Part shown: in pieces, positions 50,450-59,730 of the stretch
How the letters are laid out: every line of letters begins with the position of its first letter
Numbering within the stretch: position 1 is the first letter of the stretch
Assembly (NCBI RefSeq): GCF_014639315.1
Contig: NZ_BMFY01000007.1
Coordinates: 1-64,000, forward strand
Direction of reading: 5' to 3'
Length of the DNA: 64,000 nt
Origin: Sediminivirga luteola
Lineage (GTDB): Bacteria > Actinomycetota > Actinomycetes > Actinomycetales > Brevibacteriaceae
Made by a program: the position numbers and the translations under genes
Notes under the pieces: generated by a model
Told to the model about the DNA's origin: nothing
Database searches by the model: none
The model's input: the letters and a program-made list of their open reading frames with translations, nothing else

Positions 50450-51563
50450 CCGAGACGGGCACATCGAGCTGGAACGCACCGTCGCCTCGATCATCGTCGG
50501 ACGCCGGCACCGCACGGCATTCGGAGACATCGACCAGCTCGCCGTCTCCATCGACCGCGACGGGATCTTGCAACCGATCACCGTCACCCCCGACGGTGTG
50601 CTGGTGTGCGGGGCCAGGCGCCTGGCGGCGATCAAGAAACTCGGGTGGCGGACCGTGAAGGTGTGGGTGCGCGCCGGGATCACCGACCGTCTCGGGCAGC
50701 TGCTGGCTGAGCAGGACGACAACCAGCTGCACAAGCCCCTCACCCAGACCGAGCAAGCTGCGCTCTACCAGGAGCTGAAGGCGCTGATGGCCGAAGACGC
50801 CGCCAGCCGCCAAGAAGCCTCACGGTTCACCGCCGAAGGACAAAAGCCCAGGTCACACGGTGGGGCCACGGTGGCCCCACCGCCCCGCCCCGGGTCTGGG
50901 AAGACACGCGAGCAGGCCGCCCTGATGGTCACGGGCCGCAATTCCTACACGAGTCTGGAGCGCATCTCTCGACTCCAAGACCTCGCGAACGATCCAGCCC
51001 AGCCCGCGCGTGTGCGCGAGCGTGCGGCCGCCGAGCTGGAGGCTGTCGACGCTGGTGCGTCTATCACCGCGGCCGTCCAGAACACCAACGCTGAGCTGTC
51101 GTGGGCCGAGCTGGACCGGCTCGCTGCCGATGAGTCCCAGCCGGTCATGGTGCGCCGCCGCGCCGAGAGTGAGGCGGCACGGGTGCGTGAGCAGGCCGCA
51201 CGCGACGCGAAGGCCGCCGAACTGGAGGCTCTCGCCAAGGAAGCCCTCGCCCGGGCCAAGGCGGCCAGCAAGAAGCGTCCTTCCCAGCGCCGCACCCCGG
51301 CGACGCCGCTGGAGGGAGTGGTGTTGCCGCCGCGGGCGTTCGTGCACGTCTGGGCCGAGCTGGGCGGCTGGTGGCACCACTACGACCCGGCACAGATCGC
51401 CGCCGAAGTGACCGATGAGGACTGGGAACGGTTCGAGGTCACCGTGGCCGGGACGATCGCGTTCGCCGAGCACGTCCGCACCCTGCGCACCCCCGAGACC
51501 GACACCGCGGACGAGGACAGCGAAGAGACCGCAACCCATCCGCGTGAGCCGATAGCCGTCTGA
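50442..51563 (+). CDS. ParB-like protein (module 2)
   Basis: 373 residues from GTG 50442. ParB domain at about 8-100 (IDQLAVSIDRDGILQPI, VCGARRLAAIKKLGW, LGQLLAEQDDN), HTH-like GKTREQAALMV near 150, and a longer, coiled-coil C-terminal region than in module 1 (about 195-285, Ala/Glu/Arg-rich). The end conserves HVWAELGGWWHHYD. A 25-base palindrome lies in the linker before the HTH. Confidence 0.85.
   Translation: MGNRDGHIELERTVASIIVGRRHRTAFGDIDQLAVSIDRDGILQPITVTPDGVLVCGARRLAAIKKLGWRTVKVWVRAGITDRLGQLLAEQDDNQLHKPLTQTEQAALYQELKALMAEDAASRQEASRFTAEGQKPRSHGGATVAPPPRPGSGKTREQAALMVTGRNSYTSLERISRLQDLANDPAQPARVRERAAAELEAVDAGASITAAVQNTNAELSWAELDRLAADESQPVMVRRRAESEAARVREQAARDAKAAELEALAKEALARAKAASKKRPSQRRTPATPLEGVVLPPRAFVHVWAELGGWWHHYDPAQIAAEVTDEDWERFEVTVAGTIAFAEHVRTLRTPETDTADEDSEETATHPREPIAV
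50858..50882. repeat. 25-bp palindrome inside the module 2 parB-like gene
   Basis: Arms CGGTGGGGCCA (50858-50868) and TGGCCCCACCG (50872-50882) with a 3-base centre. It encodes the GGATVAPP linker, matching in position the palindrome at 10155-10183, although the bases differ. Confidence 0.8.
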
Positions 51564-51604
51564 CACGGCCGCGCGATCCTGCGCCCCTCCTGCCCTGGGT
51601 GGCG

Positions 51605-51615
51605 GTGTGCACCTG
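51605..51615 (+). promoter_or_regulatory. Leader motif GTGTGCACCTG
   Basis: Six bases before ATG 51622, as in module 1. The intervening TGAGGC may act as a weak SD. Confidence 0.5.
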
Positions 51616-51621
51616 TGAGGC

Positions 51622-52296
51622 ATGAACCCCTCTGACCTGACTTCCCGTCGCCGGGTGCTGATTGCCGTGATCGCCGCCGCCGTGGTGCTACTGGTGATCG
51701 TCGGCGTCGGCGCCTACGGCCTCATCCGCGGACCCCAGCCCACCGGCCCCAGCGGCGACGACGCGGTGACGCTCGCGCCCGGCCCTACCGGACCGTCCGG
51801 AACCTCGGCCACGCCTCGCCCCCTGTACGACACCACCGATGCAGAGGCGTTCGCCCGCTCCGTGGCGGTGTCGTTGTTCACCTGGGACACCACCGGCAGC
51901 CACGGACCCTCGGACTACGCCCAGGTGCTCGTCGACGTCGGCGACCCCACCGGGACCGAGACCTCCGGGCTGGCCTCTGACGTCCGCTCCTACCTCCCGG
52001 CCACCGACGCCTGGGCACAGCTACGGACGCATCAGACCAAGCAGTGGATCACCATCGAGACCGTCGAGATCCCCGACGCCTGGGCCGATGCCGAAACGCA
52101 GGCAGCCCCAGGGCAACTGCTGCCCGGCACCACCGCCTACACGATCACCGGCACCCGCCACCGGGCCGGCATCTGGGGCACCGAACCCATGCAGACCGAA
52201 CGCCCGGTCTCGTTCACGGTCTTCATCGCGTGTGAGCCCTCGTTCGATGCGTGCCGGTTGCTGCGGCTCTCCCAAGTCGACAACCCCCTGCGTTGA
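51622..52296 (+). CDS. VirB8-like conjugal transfer protein (module 2)
   Basis: 224 residues. Basic start, one TM (about 14-35), Pro/Gly/Thr linker (about 38-68), then the folded domain beginning EAFARSVAVSLFTWDTTG and ending CRLLRLSQVDNPLR, the latter nearly identical to module 1 (CHLLRLSQLDNPLR). Role assigned by topology and position next to the wall hydrolase. Confidence 0.7.
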   Translation: MNPSDLTSRRRVLIAVIAAAVVLLVIVGVGAYGLIRGPQPTGPSGDDAVTLAPGPTGPSGTSATPRPLYDTTDAEAFARSVAVSLFTWDTTGSHGPSDYAQVLVDVGDPTGTETSGLASDVRSYLPATDAWAQLRTHQTKQWITIETVEIPDAWADAETQAAPGQLLPGTTAYTITGTRHRAGIWGTEPMQTERPVSFTVFIACEPSFDACRLLRLSQVDNPLR

Positions 52297-52314
52297 GAGA
52301 CGGGGTGATCCGGG

Positions 52315-53916
52315 ATGCGTAAGATCCTCACCACCTTCGTTCTCGCCGCGTTTTTCCTTGGCCCCTCGGTGGTGCTGCTGGGTCTGGGGGTGCTGATGAA
52401 CCCGGCCGCCCGCGCCGAGGCGATCTGCCTACCGGGCACCACTCTGACGGTCGGGCCGATCCCGGACTCCCTGACTGCGACCACCCGCAACGGCGAGGCG
52501 GTCACGCTGAACCGGGCCCAGCTCACCCACGCCGCCACGATCATCACCATCGGCGGGCAGACCGAGGGCATCGACGACCGCGGCGTCGTGATCGCGCTCA
52601 TGGCCGCGTTGACCGAGTCCCACCTGCGGATGCTGTCCAACACCAGCGCCTACCCGGAGTCGGGTGACTATCCCAATGACGGCAACGGGTCCGATCATGA
52701 CTCGCTGGGCTTGTTCCAGATGCGCCCCGCCACCGGGTGGGGCACCGTCGCGGAGTTGATGGACCCCACCTATCAGGCGCACGCGTTCTACGGCGGACCC
52801 GAAGGCCCGAACCACCCGAGCCCGCGGGGTCTACTGGACATCCCCGGCTGGGAACAGATGGACCCCGGCGAGGCCGCCCAAGCGGTCGAGGTCTCCGCCT
52901 ACCCGGATCGGTATCAGAACTACCAGCCGGTCGCTGAGACCATCCTCGCCACCCTCACACGCCCGGCAGGCGGTGGGGACTCCGGTGTAGTGCCCGAGAC
53001 ATCCCGGGTGCTGTTCCCGCTGCCCGAAGGGACGTGGACCAAGACATCAGACTTCGGGTGGCGCACCCACCCCATCACCGGAGAACGGTCCTTCCACACC
53101 GGCACCGACTACGCCGCCGCGGACGGCACACCGTTGTTCGCGGTCGCCGATGGCCGCGTCACCACCGCGGAGTTCTCCGGCGGATATGGCGGGCTGATCG
53201 TCATCGACCACACCGTCGCCGGGCAGCGGGTCGCCACCGCCTATGCGCACATGTGGTCCCACGGCATTCACGTCCAAGCCGGTGACACCGTGACCGCCGG
53301 ACAGCACATCGGCGACGTCGGCTCCTCGGGCAACTCCACCGGACCCCACCTGCACCTCGAAGTGCGCCCCGGCGGACCAGGCGCCGAAGCCGTCGACGCC
53401 GCCGAGTGGCTCGCCGAGCATGGCGCCAGCGAACACGACGGCGGCGAGACGGCCGGACCGGGATGCGCGCCCGGCGGGGACACCGGACCGCCCACAGAGT
53501 TTCCCGGCGGCGATCCCGACGCGATGGTCGACGACCCCACCAGCGATGGGCAGATCACCGCGCGCACCGCCCACGCCCTCGAACAAGTCCGCGCCGCGTT
53601 CCCCGAATCGGCCTGGGCCTGCTACTCACCACGCCCCGGCACCGTCTCCGAACACCCGCTCGGGCGAGCCTGTGACGGCACCTTCGGCAACGCCATCGGC
53701 GAACCTGCCACCGGCCAAGCCCTCGAACTCGGCTGGGCCGTCACGAACTGGCTCCAGACCCACGCCGAGTCCCTCGGCGTGGAGTACCTGATCTGGCAGG
53801 ACCAGATCTGGTCGCTCGCTCGCGCCGATGAGGGCTGGCGCCCCTACACCCGAGGCACCGATGTCACGACCAGGCACCTCGATCACGTCCACGTCACGAT
53901 CCGAGAAGGGGCCTGA
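52315..53916 (+). CDS. Three-domain peptidoglycan hydrolase (module 2)
   Basis: 533 residues, ATG 52315, 18 bp after VirB8. Hydrophobic N-terminus (residues 4-30); transglycosylase-like segment with ALTESHLRML and HDSLGLFQMRP; M23 domain with HTGTDYAAADGTP, YAHM and GPHLHLEV; C-terminal carboxypeptidase-like domain with SEHPLGRACDGTF and LDHVHVT. All metal ligands seen in module 1 are kept, so both copies look active. Confidence 0.85.
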   Translation: MRKILTTFVLAAFFLGPSVVLLGLGVLMNPAARAEAICLPGTTLTVGPIPDSLTATTRNGEAVTLNRAQLTHAATIITIGGQTEGIDDRGVVIALMAALTESHLRMLSNTSAYPESGDYPNDGNGSDHDSLGLFQMRPATGWGTVAELMDPTYQAHAFYGGPEGPNHPSPRGLLDIPGWEQMDPGEAAQAVEVSAYPDRYQNYQPVAETILATLTRPAGGGDSGVVPETSRVLFPLPEGTWTKTSDFGWRTHPITGERSFHTGTDYAAADGTPLFAVADGRVTTAEFSGGYGGLIVIDHTVAGQRVATAYAHMWSHGIHVQAGDTVTAGQHIGDVGSSGNSTGPHLHLEVRPGGPGAEAVDAAEWLAEHGASEHDGGETAGPGCAPGGDTGPPTEFPGGDPDAMVDDPTSDGQITARTAHALEQVRAAFPESAWACYSPRPGTVSEHPLGRACDGTFGNAIGEPATGQALELGWAVTNWLQTHAESLGVEYLIWQDQIWSLARADEGWRPYTRGTDVTTRHLDHVHVTIREGA

Positions 53917-54188
53917 TGAGCATGGACGTCTTCCCGGACTTCGGTGCCGTGGGCGGGGCCGATGACCTTCGCGCCGTGATCGGCGCGCTGCTGACATTCG
54001 TCCTCATCGTCGCCGTGCTCATGCTGATCGTCTGTGCCATCACCTGGGCGCTCGCCACCGCCAACGGCCACCACACCGCCGCGACCAAGGCACGCGTCGG
54101 CGCGTGGACAGCCCTCGGCGCTGCGGCGCTCGCCGGTGGTGGCATCGCGTGGGTGAACTGGCTGCTCGACCTCGGCAGTCAGCTCTGA
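53916..54188 (+). CDS. DUF6112-family small membrane protein (first, module 2)
   Basis: 90 residues; ATG shares a base with the hydrolase stop. MDVFPDFGAVGGADDLRAV then two hydrophobic helices (about 19-47 and 62-87). Matches the gene at 13102. In this module it is parted from its DUF6112 partner by an inserted minus-strand gene. Confidence 0.75.
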   Translation: MSMDVFPDFGAVGGADDLRAVIGALLTFVLIVAVLMLIVCAITWALATANGHHTAATKARVGAWTALGAAALAGGGIAWVNWLLDLGSQL

Positions 54189-54222
54189 GCCCGGCCCGTC
54201 CCATGGGGTCGGTCTCAGCCGG

Positions 54223-55242
54223 TCAGATCGAGACATCGATCGCACCTGTGGCGAGGAAGTAGGGCGACGTGACCGGGAGTCGCCGCGAGTGAACCATCCG
54301 GAATCGGGCGGCCTGCCACCACGGGCCGATGTCGTGGGTACCGGTCAGGAACACGACTCGGCGCCCGTCGGACCACGGGACGACCGAGGGGCCGCAGACT
54401 CCCCGTCCCATCCACGACGGGATACCGGCCACGTCGGTGTCGAGAAGCCGCTGCGGCACTGACCAGTCCGCGCGATCAGGCGACGGCCTCGTCGCCCGCA
54501 TGAGCCACAGCCCCTGGCTCGGGTAGGGGGTGGTGCCGTGCAGGTTGGTGCCGCGGGCGAGCATCATCTCCCATCCTTGCGGGGTCCGGTAGACCGCGTT
54601 GTCGAAGAATCCCTCCTCGGTCGTGGCGAAGCGGCGGGCAGGCTCCCACTCGATACCATCGACGCTGTCGGCCACGTGAAGCTCAAAGTCGGGCTGCTCG
54701 CCGGGGGCGACCTCGTGCGGAGTAGCCAGGAACCACATCCGGTAACCGCTCTCGACCGCGACCACGAGTGGCTCGAGAACACTGGCCCGGCCCGGCCATC
54801 CGGCCAGCGCCGGCACGTCCCGCCGCAGCCATTCACCTCGGACCCCGCGCGTGAGGACGCCGATGGCGTACGCGCTGCCCTCGCCGTAATGCCGCGCGCT
54901 TGCGCGGCCGGCGTAGTAGATCCGCGCATCACGGCCCTTGTGAGGTGGGACGTAGCTGGGGGTGTGCATGCCGCCTGCGTCCCACGAGCCCTTGGGCGGG
55001 TCGGGGGTGATCGGGTGCCGGTCGAGCATCCATCCCGCATGTCCTGGTTCGGCGCCGACGGGTAGGCGCGCCCGATAGAGGCGGTTGCGGAAGGTGGCGG
55101 AGAACCCGCCGATGAACATCACCCAGCGGCCGTCGATTAGATGCACGTCCGGATCGCTGAGGCCGAGGACGCCTCTCGGCATCCGGGAACCGAGCATGTC
55201 CCAGATCGGCTCGGCGATGAGTGGGCTCGGCGTGAATGACAT
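54223..55242 (-). CDS. Five-bladed beta-propeller glycoside hydrolase-like protein (GH43/32 fold), cargo
   Basis: 339 residues from ATG 55240-55242 (SD GGAGG). Blade-like repeats: LSDPDVHLIDGRWVMFIGG near 30, ARIYYAGRAS near 115, YRMWFLATPHE, FFDNAVYRTPQGWEMMLARG, GVCGPSVVPWSDGRRVVFLTG. The D-P-D-V start and alternating W/Y-rich strands are typical of arabinanase/levansucrase-type propellers; catalytic residues were not mapped and no signal peptide is seen. It sits on the opposite strand between the two DUF6112 genes, so it is cargo, perhaps metabolic. Sequence from 55243 to 55399 is non-coding and unremarkable. Confidence 0.65.
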   Translation of the reverse strand: MSFTPSPLIAEPIWDMLGSRMPRGVLGLSDPDVHLIDGRWVMFIGGFSATFRNRLYRARLPVGAEPGHAGWMLDRHPITPDPPKGSWDAGGMHTPSYVPPHKGRDARIYYAGRASARHYGEGSAYAIGVLTRGVRGEWLRRDVPALAGWPGRASVLEPLVVAVESGYRMWFLATPHEVAPGEQPDFELHVADSVDGIEWEPARRFATTEEGFFDNAVYRTPQGWEMMLARGTNLHGTTPYPSQGLWLMRATRPSPDRADWSVPQRLLDTDVAGIPSWMGRGVCGPSVVPWSDGRRVVFLTGTHDIGPWWQAARFRMVHSRRLPVTSPYFLATGAIDVSI

Positions 55243-55399
55243 GGCGGCCTCCGTGGTGAGCGCGCTTGAGCGCGGACTCCCCTGAGTGCCAGGTAGGTCA
55301 TCACCAGCGTAGCGAATCACCGGTGTGGCGATCCCAGCGATCCATGTGCCTTGCGTGACTACTGCGAAGCTCATCGGCGATCAGTCAAGCCGGGAACGA

Positions 55400-55410
55400 G
55401 GGTGCACCTG
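55400..55410 (+). promoter_or_regulatory. Leader motif GGGTGCACCTG
   Basis: Identical to the module 1 copy at 13446-13456 and before the same gene; here it also follows the cargo gene, so it may restart transcription. Confidence 0.5.
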
Positions 55411-55455
55411 TCCGACGAGAACCACCTCTCGTCGAGCTTGAAGGAGCACCCCGCC

Positions 55456-55785
55456 GTGAACACTCTGACCCTCATCACCGAAGCCGCCGCCCTCTACGGT
55501 TCGGCGTTGCCGATGCAGATCGACATCAACCCCAACGACTCCGGCCTGCCGGGCATCGGCCAGCTGCGCACCATCGTGGGCGCGGTCATGACCGTCGGCC
55601 TGATCCTGTCCGTCCTCGCGCTGATCGTCTCGGCGATCGTCTGGGGCTTCGGCGCCAACAGCTCCAACCCCCATCTCGCCGGACGCGGGAAGGTCGGCGT
55701 CCTCGTCTCCTGCGGGGCGGCGATCATCTGCGGCGCCGCGGTCACGCTCATCAACTTCTTCTGGAACGTCGGCCAGCAGGTCTGA
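55456..55785 (+). CDS. DUF6112-family small membrane protein (second, module 2)
   Basis: 109 residues from GTG 55456 (SD AAGGAG). DINPNDSGLPGIGQL, helix about 40-66, polar loop SSNPHLAGRGK, helix about 80-106 ending NFFWNVGQ. Very similar to the protein at 13516, one of the best conserved pairs between modules. Confidence 0.75.
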   Translation: MNTLTLITEAAALYGSALPMQIDINPNDSGLPGIGQLRTIVGAVMTVGLILSVLALIVSAIVWGFGANSSNPHLAGRGKVGVLVSCGAAIICGAAVTLINFFWNVGQQV

Positions 55786-55827
55786 GCCCACCCACCAACT
55801 CGACTCTGCGTGAAGGAGTGATCTGCG

Positions 55828-57240
55828 GTGGGTGTGTGCGATGTCCCCATCATCTCGTCCGTGTGCGATGTGGCCGGTGAAGCCGCTGCCACCCTCGTCT
55901 CCGCCCCATTCGACTGGCTGGCCTCGGCGATGGGTGCCGCCGCGGGCTGGCTCTTCGAGGCCGTGTGGGCGGTGTTCGACACCACCACTCTGGTCGACGT
56001 CACCAGCGATGAGTACGTCGGTGTCTACAACGTCCTGTTCGGCGTCGCGATCTTCATCATGCTGATCTTCTTCTGCCTCCAGCTCATCACCGGACTCATC
56101 CGCCGCGACCCCACCGCACTGTCTCGCGCTGCGCTGGGGCTGGCGAAGTCCGTGCTCGGGTCGTTTCTGGTCATCACGATCGTGGCGCTGCTGCTGGAGA
56201 TCACCGACCAGCTCACCATCGGGATCGTCCAGGCCACCGGGAACACGATGGAAGGCATGGGCGATCGCATCGCCCTGCTCGCCGCCGGACTGGTCGGCAT
56301 CAACATCGCCGCCCCCGGTGTCGGAGCGATCATCACGATTTTCCTCGCCGGGCTCGCGATCAGCGCGGCAGCGATCGTCTGGTTCTCCCTGCTGGTCCGC
56401 AAAGCCCTTTTGCTGGTCGCGATCGTGTTCGCGCCCATCGCTCTGGCGGGTTCGTCGTGGGATGCGACCAAGGGTTGGTTCTCCAAGTGGGCGGCCTTCG
56501 TCCTGGCGCTGATCGTCTCCAAGTTGGTGCTCGTGGTGATCTTCCTGGTCGCGATCACCCAAGTCTCAGCACCCATCGAGGCCGACCTGGCCTCGATCAG
56601 CGACCCGATCGCCGGGATCGTGCTGATGTTCATCGCCGCGTTCGCGCCCTACATGACCTACAAGTTCATCTCCTTCGTCGGCTTCGACATGTACCACGCG
56701 ATGAGCAGCGAGCAGGAGGCCAAGGGCGCGATGAACCGGCCCATCCCCACCCCGTCCAAGCCTGCCGGAGAAGGACCGAAGAAGATCCTCGACGACACCT
56801 CCGGTAACGGCGGCAAGGGCGACGGCGGTGACGGGGGTGGGGGTGGTGGGCCGACGCCGCCGAAGACCACCCCGAAGAACGCGCCAGCCACCGCCGAGGC
56901 AGGCAAGGGAGCGACCGCCGGCAAGACCGCGGGAGCCGGTGCCGGATCTGGCGGCGCCGGTGCCGCCGGTGGTGGTGCGGGTGCCGGTGCTGCGGCCGCG
57001 GGGCCGGCTGCCGCCGCGGTGGTGGCGGCGAAGGTCGCCAAGGACTCCGCGACGGCCGGTCCGAAAGCTGGTGCTGCGGTCGGCGGTCATGCCGAGGCCC
57101 AGGCAGGGGCGGCGGACCAGACGGCGAGCACCCCGCCACCGGCCACTACTCCTGCGCCGGTGCCACCAGCCCAGCAGACGAAGCCGCCCGCGCCGTCGTC
57201 GAAGCCTGTCCCACCGCCGTCCTCGAAGCCGAAGGAGTGA
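55828..57240 (+). CDS. VirB6/TrbL-like conjugation protein (module 2)
   Basis: 470 residues from GTG 55828 (SD AAGGAG, 5'-coupled to nothing). Membrane part (1-300) with the conserved FFCLQLITGLIRRDPTALSR loop and ITQVSAPIEADLASISDP; tail (about 320-470) rich in Gly, Ala, Pro, Lys. The membrane part is nearly the same as in module 1, the tail only in composition. Confidence 0.85.
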   Translation: MGVCDVPIISSVCDVAGEAAATLVSAPFDWLASAMGAAAGWLFEAVWAVFDTTTLVDVTSDEYVGVYNVLFGVAIFIMLIFFCLQLITGLIRRDPTALSRAALGLAKSVLGSFLVITIVALLLEITDQLTIGIVQATGNTMEGMGDRIALLAAGLVGINIAAPGVGAIITIFLAGLAISAAAIVWFSLLVRKALLLVAIVFAPIALAGSSWDATKGWFSKWAAFVLALIVSKLVLVVIFLVAITQVSAPIEADLASISDPIAGIVLMFIAAFAPYMTYKFISFVGFDMYHAMSSEQEAKGAMNRPIPTPSKPAGEGPKKILDDTSGNGGKGDGGDGGGGGGPTPPKTTPKNAPATAEAGKGATAGKTAGAGAGSGGAGAAGGGAGAGAAAAGPAAAAVVAAKVAKDSATAGPKAGAAVGGHAEAQAGAADQTASTPPPATTPAPVPPAQQTKPPAPSSKPVPPPSSKPKE

Positions 57241-57247
57241 CCCTGTG

Positions 57248-58723
57248 ATGGCACGCAAGCACAGCGATCACGATCAACGCGACGACGGCGTGCTGACGCC
57301 GGCCAAGTTCTCCCGCCTCACCCGTCGCGGCGTTCTGCTCGGGCTGTCGTTGCCGCAGCTCATCACCCTCGGAGCTGGTGTGCTCTCGGTCGTCGGCGCT
57401 CTGTACGCCGGTGGCGGCGTCCTGCTGGTCTACACCGCCCCCGTCTGGGTGGCCTGCGCGGTGCTGACCTGGGTGCCCGTGGGTGGCAGGAAGCTGATCG
57501 AGTGGCTGCCGGTCGCCTTCCGGTGGGTCTGGCGTGTCACGGGCGGGCAGCTCTTGTATCGCCGGACGGTGGTCAAGCCGCGCCCCGCCGGAACCCTGGC
57601 ACTTCCGGGTGATGCCGCGAACCTGCGGGAGTTTCTGGACCTCGAGACCGGGGCGGCGATGATCCACGACCCGCACGCGAACACCCTCACCGCCATCGTC
57701 GGGCTGTCCCACCCGGCGTTCGTGCTCCTGGACCCCGGTGAGCAGGAACGCCGCGTCACCGCCTGGGGCCGCGTCCTGGCCACCGCCTGCCGCTCCGGGC
57801 GCATCGCCCGGCTCCAGGTCACCGAACGGACCCTGCCCGACTCCGGGACCGGCCTGGCCGAATGGTGGGCCGAGCACGGCACCGACGACGGTTCGTGGAC
57901 CGCAACCACCTACGGCGAGTTGATCGAGCGCGCAGGACCGGCCGGGGAACGCCACGCCACCACGCTGTCGCTGGCGTTGGACATGAAGAACAGCTCCCGG
58001 CAGATCAGGACCGCAGGCGGCGGACTACGGGGAGCCGCCGCCGTCCTGCGCCAGGAGATGACCACCCTGGTCGCCGCGCTGCGTGCTGCAGACCTCACAC
58101 CATCTGAATGGCTGACGCCAGGTGAGGTGGCGGTGATCCTGCGGGGTGCCTATGACCCGGCGATCGCGGCTACCCTGGAGCGCCACGGCGAACTGGGACG
58201 CGATCTGGCCACCGCCGGACCTGTCGCCCTCACCGAAAGCTGGGACCACCTACGCTCCGACAGCGCACATCACGCGGTGCTGTGGATCTCCGAATGGCCG
58301 CGCTCGATGGTCTACCCCGGCTTCCTCGCACCGCTCCTGCTCTCGACGGGCATCCAGCGCACGTTCTCCCTGGTCTGCACCCCGATCCGCTCCGACCAAG
58401 CAGCGCGGGACATCCGCAAGAAGAAGACCGAGTACATCTCCGACGCCGCCCAACGGGCGAAGATCGGGCAGATCGAGGACGCCTCCCAGACCGCGGAGTA
58501 CCAGGACGTGCTCCAGCAGGAGGCCGACCTGACCGCCGGCCACGGGGTGCTGCGGTACACCGGCCTCATCTCCGTGTCCGCACCCACCGTCGACGAGCTG
58601 GAGGCCGCAGTCTCGGCGGTCGAACAGGCCGCGATCCAAGCCTCCTGCGAGACCCGCCGCCTGGTGGGCCAACAGGCGCAGGCATTCGCGGTCGCGGCCC
58701 TGCCGCTATGCCGGAGTGTGTAG
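57248..58723 (+). CDS. SCO6880-family protein (module 2)
   Basis: 491 residues from ATG 57248 (GTG 57245 adjacent). Two N-terminal membrane helices (about 33-56 and 58-78) after FSRLTRRGVLLGLSL; VirB4 N-terminal-like body with LPDSGTGLAEWW, ERHATTLSLALDMK, LRQEMTTLVAALRA, DIRKKKTEYISD. The partner ATPase is at 60605, after a cargo gene. Confidence 0.85.
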   Translation: MARKHSDHDQRDDGVLTPAKFSRLTRRGVLLGLSLPQLITLGAGVLSVVGALYAGGGVLLVYTAPVWVACAVLTWVPVGGRKLIEWLPVAFRWVWRVTGGQLLYRRTVVKPRPAGTLALPGDAANLREFLDLETGAAMIHDPHANTLTAIVGLSHPAFVLLDPGEQERRVTAWGRVLATACRSGRIARLQVTERTLPDSGTGLAEWWAEHGTDDGSWTATTYGELIERAGPAGERHATTLSLALDMKNSSRQIRTAGGGLRGAAAVLRQEMTTLVAALRAADLTPSEWLTPGEVAVILRGAYDPAIAATLERHGELGRDLATAGPVALTESWDHLRSDSAHHAVLWISEWPRSMVYPGFLAPLLLSTGIQRTFSLVCTPIRSDQAARDIRKKKTEYISDAAQRAKIGQIEDASQTAEYQDVLQQEADLTAGHGVLRYTGLISVSAPTVDELEAAVSAVEQAAIQASCETRRLVGQQAQAFAVAALPLCRSV

Positions 58724-58784
58724 TCCCCGTCGGGAACGCGTGGTGGTCGATGATGGGGAGACCATCGACGAGACGGAGACACCT

Positions 58785-59714
58785 ATGGCGGACCTTCCCG
58801 ACCATGAAGAGCGAGCCATCCGTGACTATGTCGACAGTCAGTCCCCAGCCGACGATCGCGCAGAGCTCGTGCAAAAGGTCGGTTCGCACCGCGTGCTGGG
58901 TCATGTGCATGAGGTGTACGACGTGCACTGCACTTCAACGCGCTGGTGGGTCATGACGAACCCAACCAATCTCTACCTCCAGTCCGATTTCCCGCAGGCC
59001 GAGCAAGCCCTGATCTTCCATATCGGCCTTGGCGCATTCATGGCGGAGCGGAGCCGAGCCGAGCTTGATGAAGACGCGGAAGAGCACGTCTCCTCGTCAT
59101 GGCGACGGTTTCGTCAGGCGCTCGAAGCGATGGACGAGGCTTCAGAGTCAGAGGACTTCCAAGCTGTCGGGATCAAGTGCAGGGACGCGCTCATCGCTCT
59201 TGGAAAGTCCCATATGGACGCGCCGTGGCTTGGCGAGGTTCCGGGAGCGCCGAAGGCAGCGGACTTCAAGGGTTGGGCGAGCATCTACGCTGAACGCCTC
59301 ACAGATGGGCGGATGCGTAACTACCTCAAAGCTCTGGCGGACAAGACCTGGGACTTGACGGTCTGGCTCCAGCACTACAGCAATGCCACGCCTGTCGACG
59401 CTGACATCGTGCTTGAGGCTACTGCTCACCTCATCGGTACGTTTGGCAAAGTCATCCGGCGACGTGAAGCAGGAGAGCCGGAGCGGTGCCCGCGCTGCGA
59501 GTCCTACCAGTTGGCTGAGGACATTCAGCACGACGCGGAACAGCGGGGCTTCTTCGCTTCGACAGTCTGTGGCGCTTGCGGCTGGCGCTCGGATGTGGAC
59601 TTCACCCCGTGGGCGGAGCATTTCGAAGGATCTGACATCGAGGGCTATCTCTCCAGTCCCGGACTCGGCATCTCGGATCGACTTCATCCCGAAGGAGATG
59701 ACTCCGCCGGTTAG
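58785..59714 (+). CDS. Hypothetical cargo protein with C-terminal zinc ribbon
   Basis: 309 residues from ATG 58785; an upstream in-frame start overlaps the SCO6880 end and lacks an SD. The first 230 residues are a soluble helical domain of unknown type (QALIFHIGLGAFMAE, FQAVGIKCRDALIALGKS); the end has C-P-R-C near 236-239 and C-G-A-C near 264-267, a zinc ribbon. It replaces the unrelated minus-strand cargo of module 1 at the same slot, and its base composition is less GC-biased than the neighbours. Possible defence-related sensor; no direct evidence. Confidence 0.65.
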   Translation: MADLPDHEERAIRDYVDSQSPADDRAELVQKVGSHRVLGHVHEVYDVHCTSTRWWVMTNPTNLYLQSDFPQAEQALIFHIGLGAFMAERSRAELDEDAEEHVSSSWRRFRQALEAMDEASESEDFQAVGIKCRDALIALGKSHMDAPWLGEVPGAPKAADFKGWASIYAERLTDGRMRNYLKALADKTWDLTVWLQHYSNATPVDADIVLEATAHLIGTFGKVIRRREAGEPERCPRCESYQLAEDIQHDAEQRGFFASTVCGACGWRSDVDFTPWAEHFEGSDIEGYLSSPGLGISDRLHPEGDDSAG

Positions 59715-59730
59715 GGGCTGGCTGGCGAGC

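Noticed and set aside
56828-57247. N-terminal extension of the module 2 SCO6880 frame
   Set aside because: It lies inside the VirB6 tail in another frame; ATG 57248 gives the conserved start.
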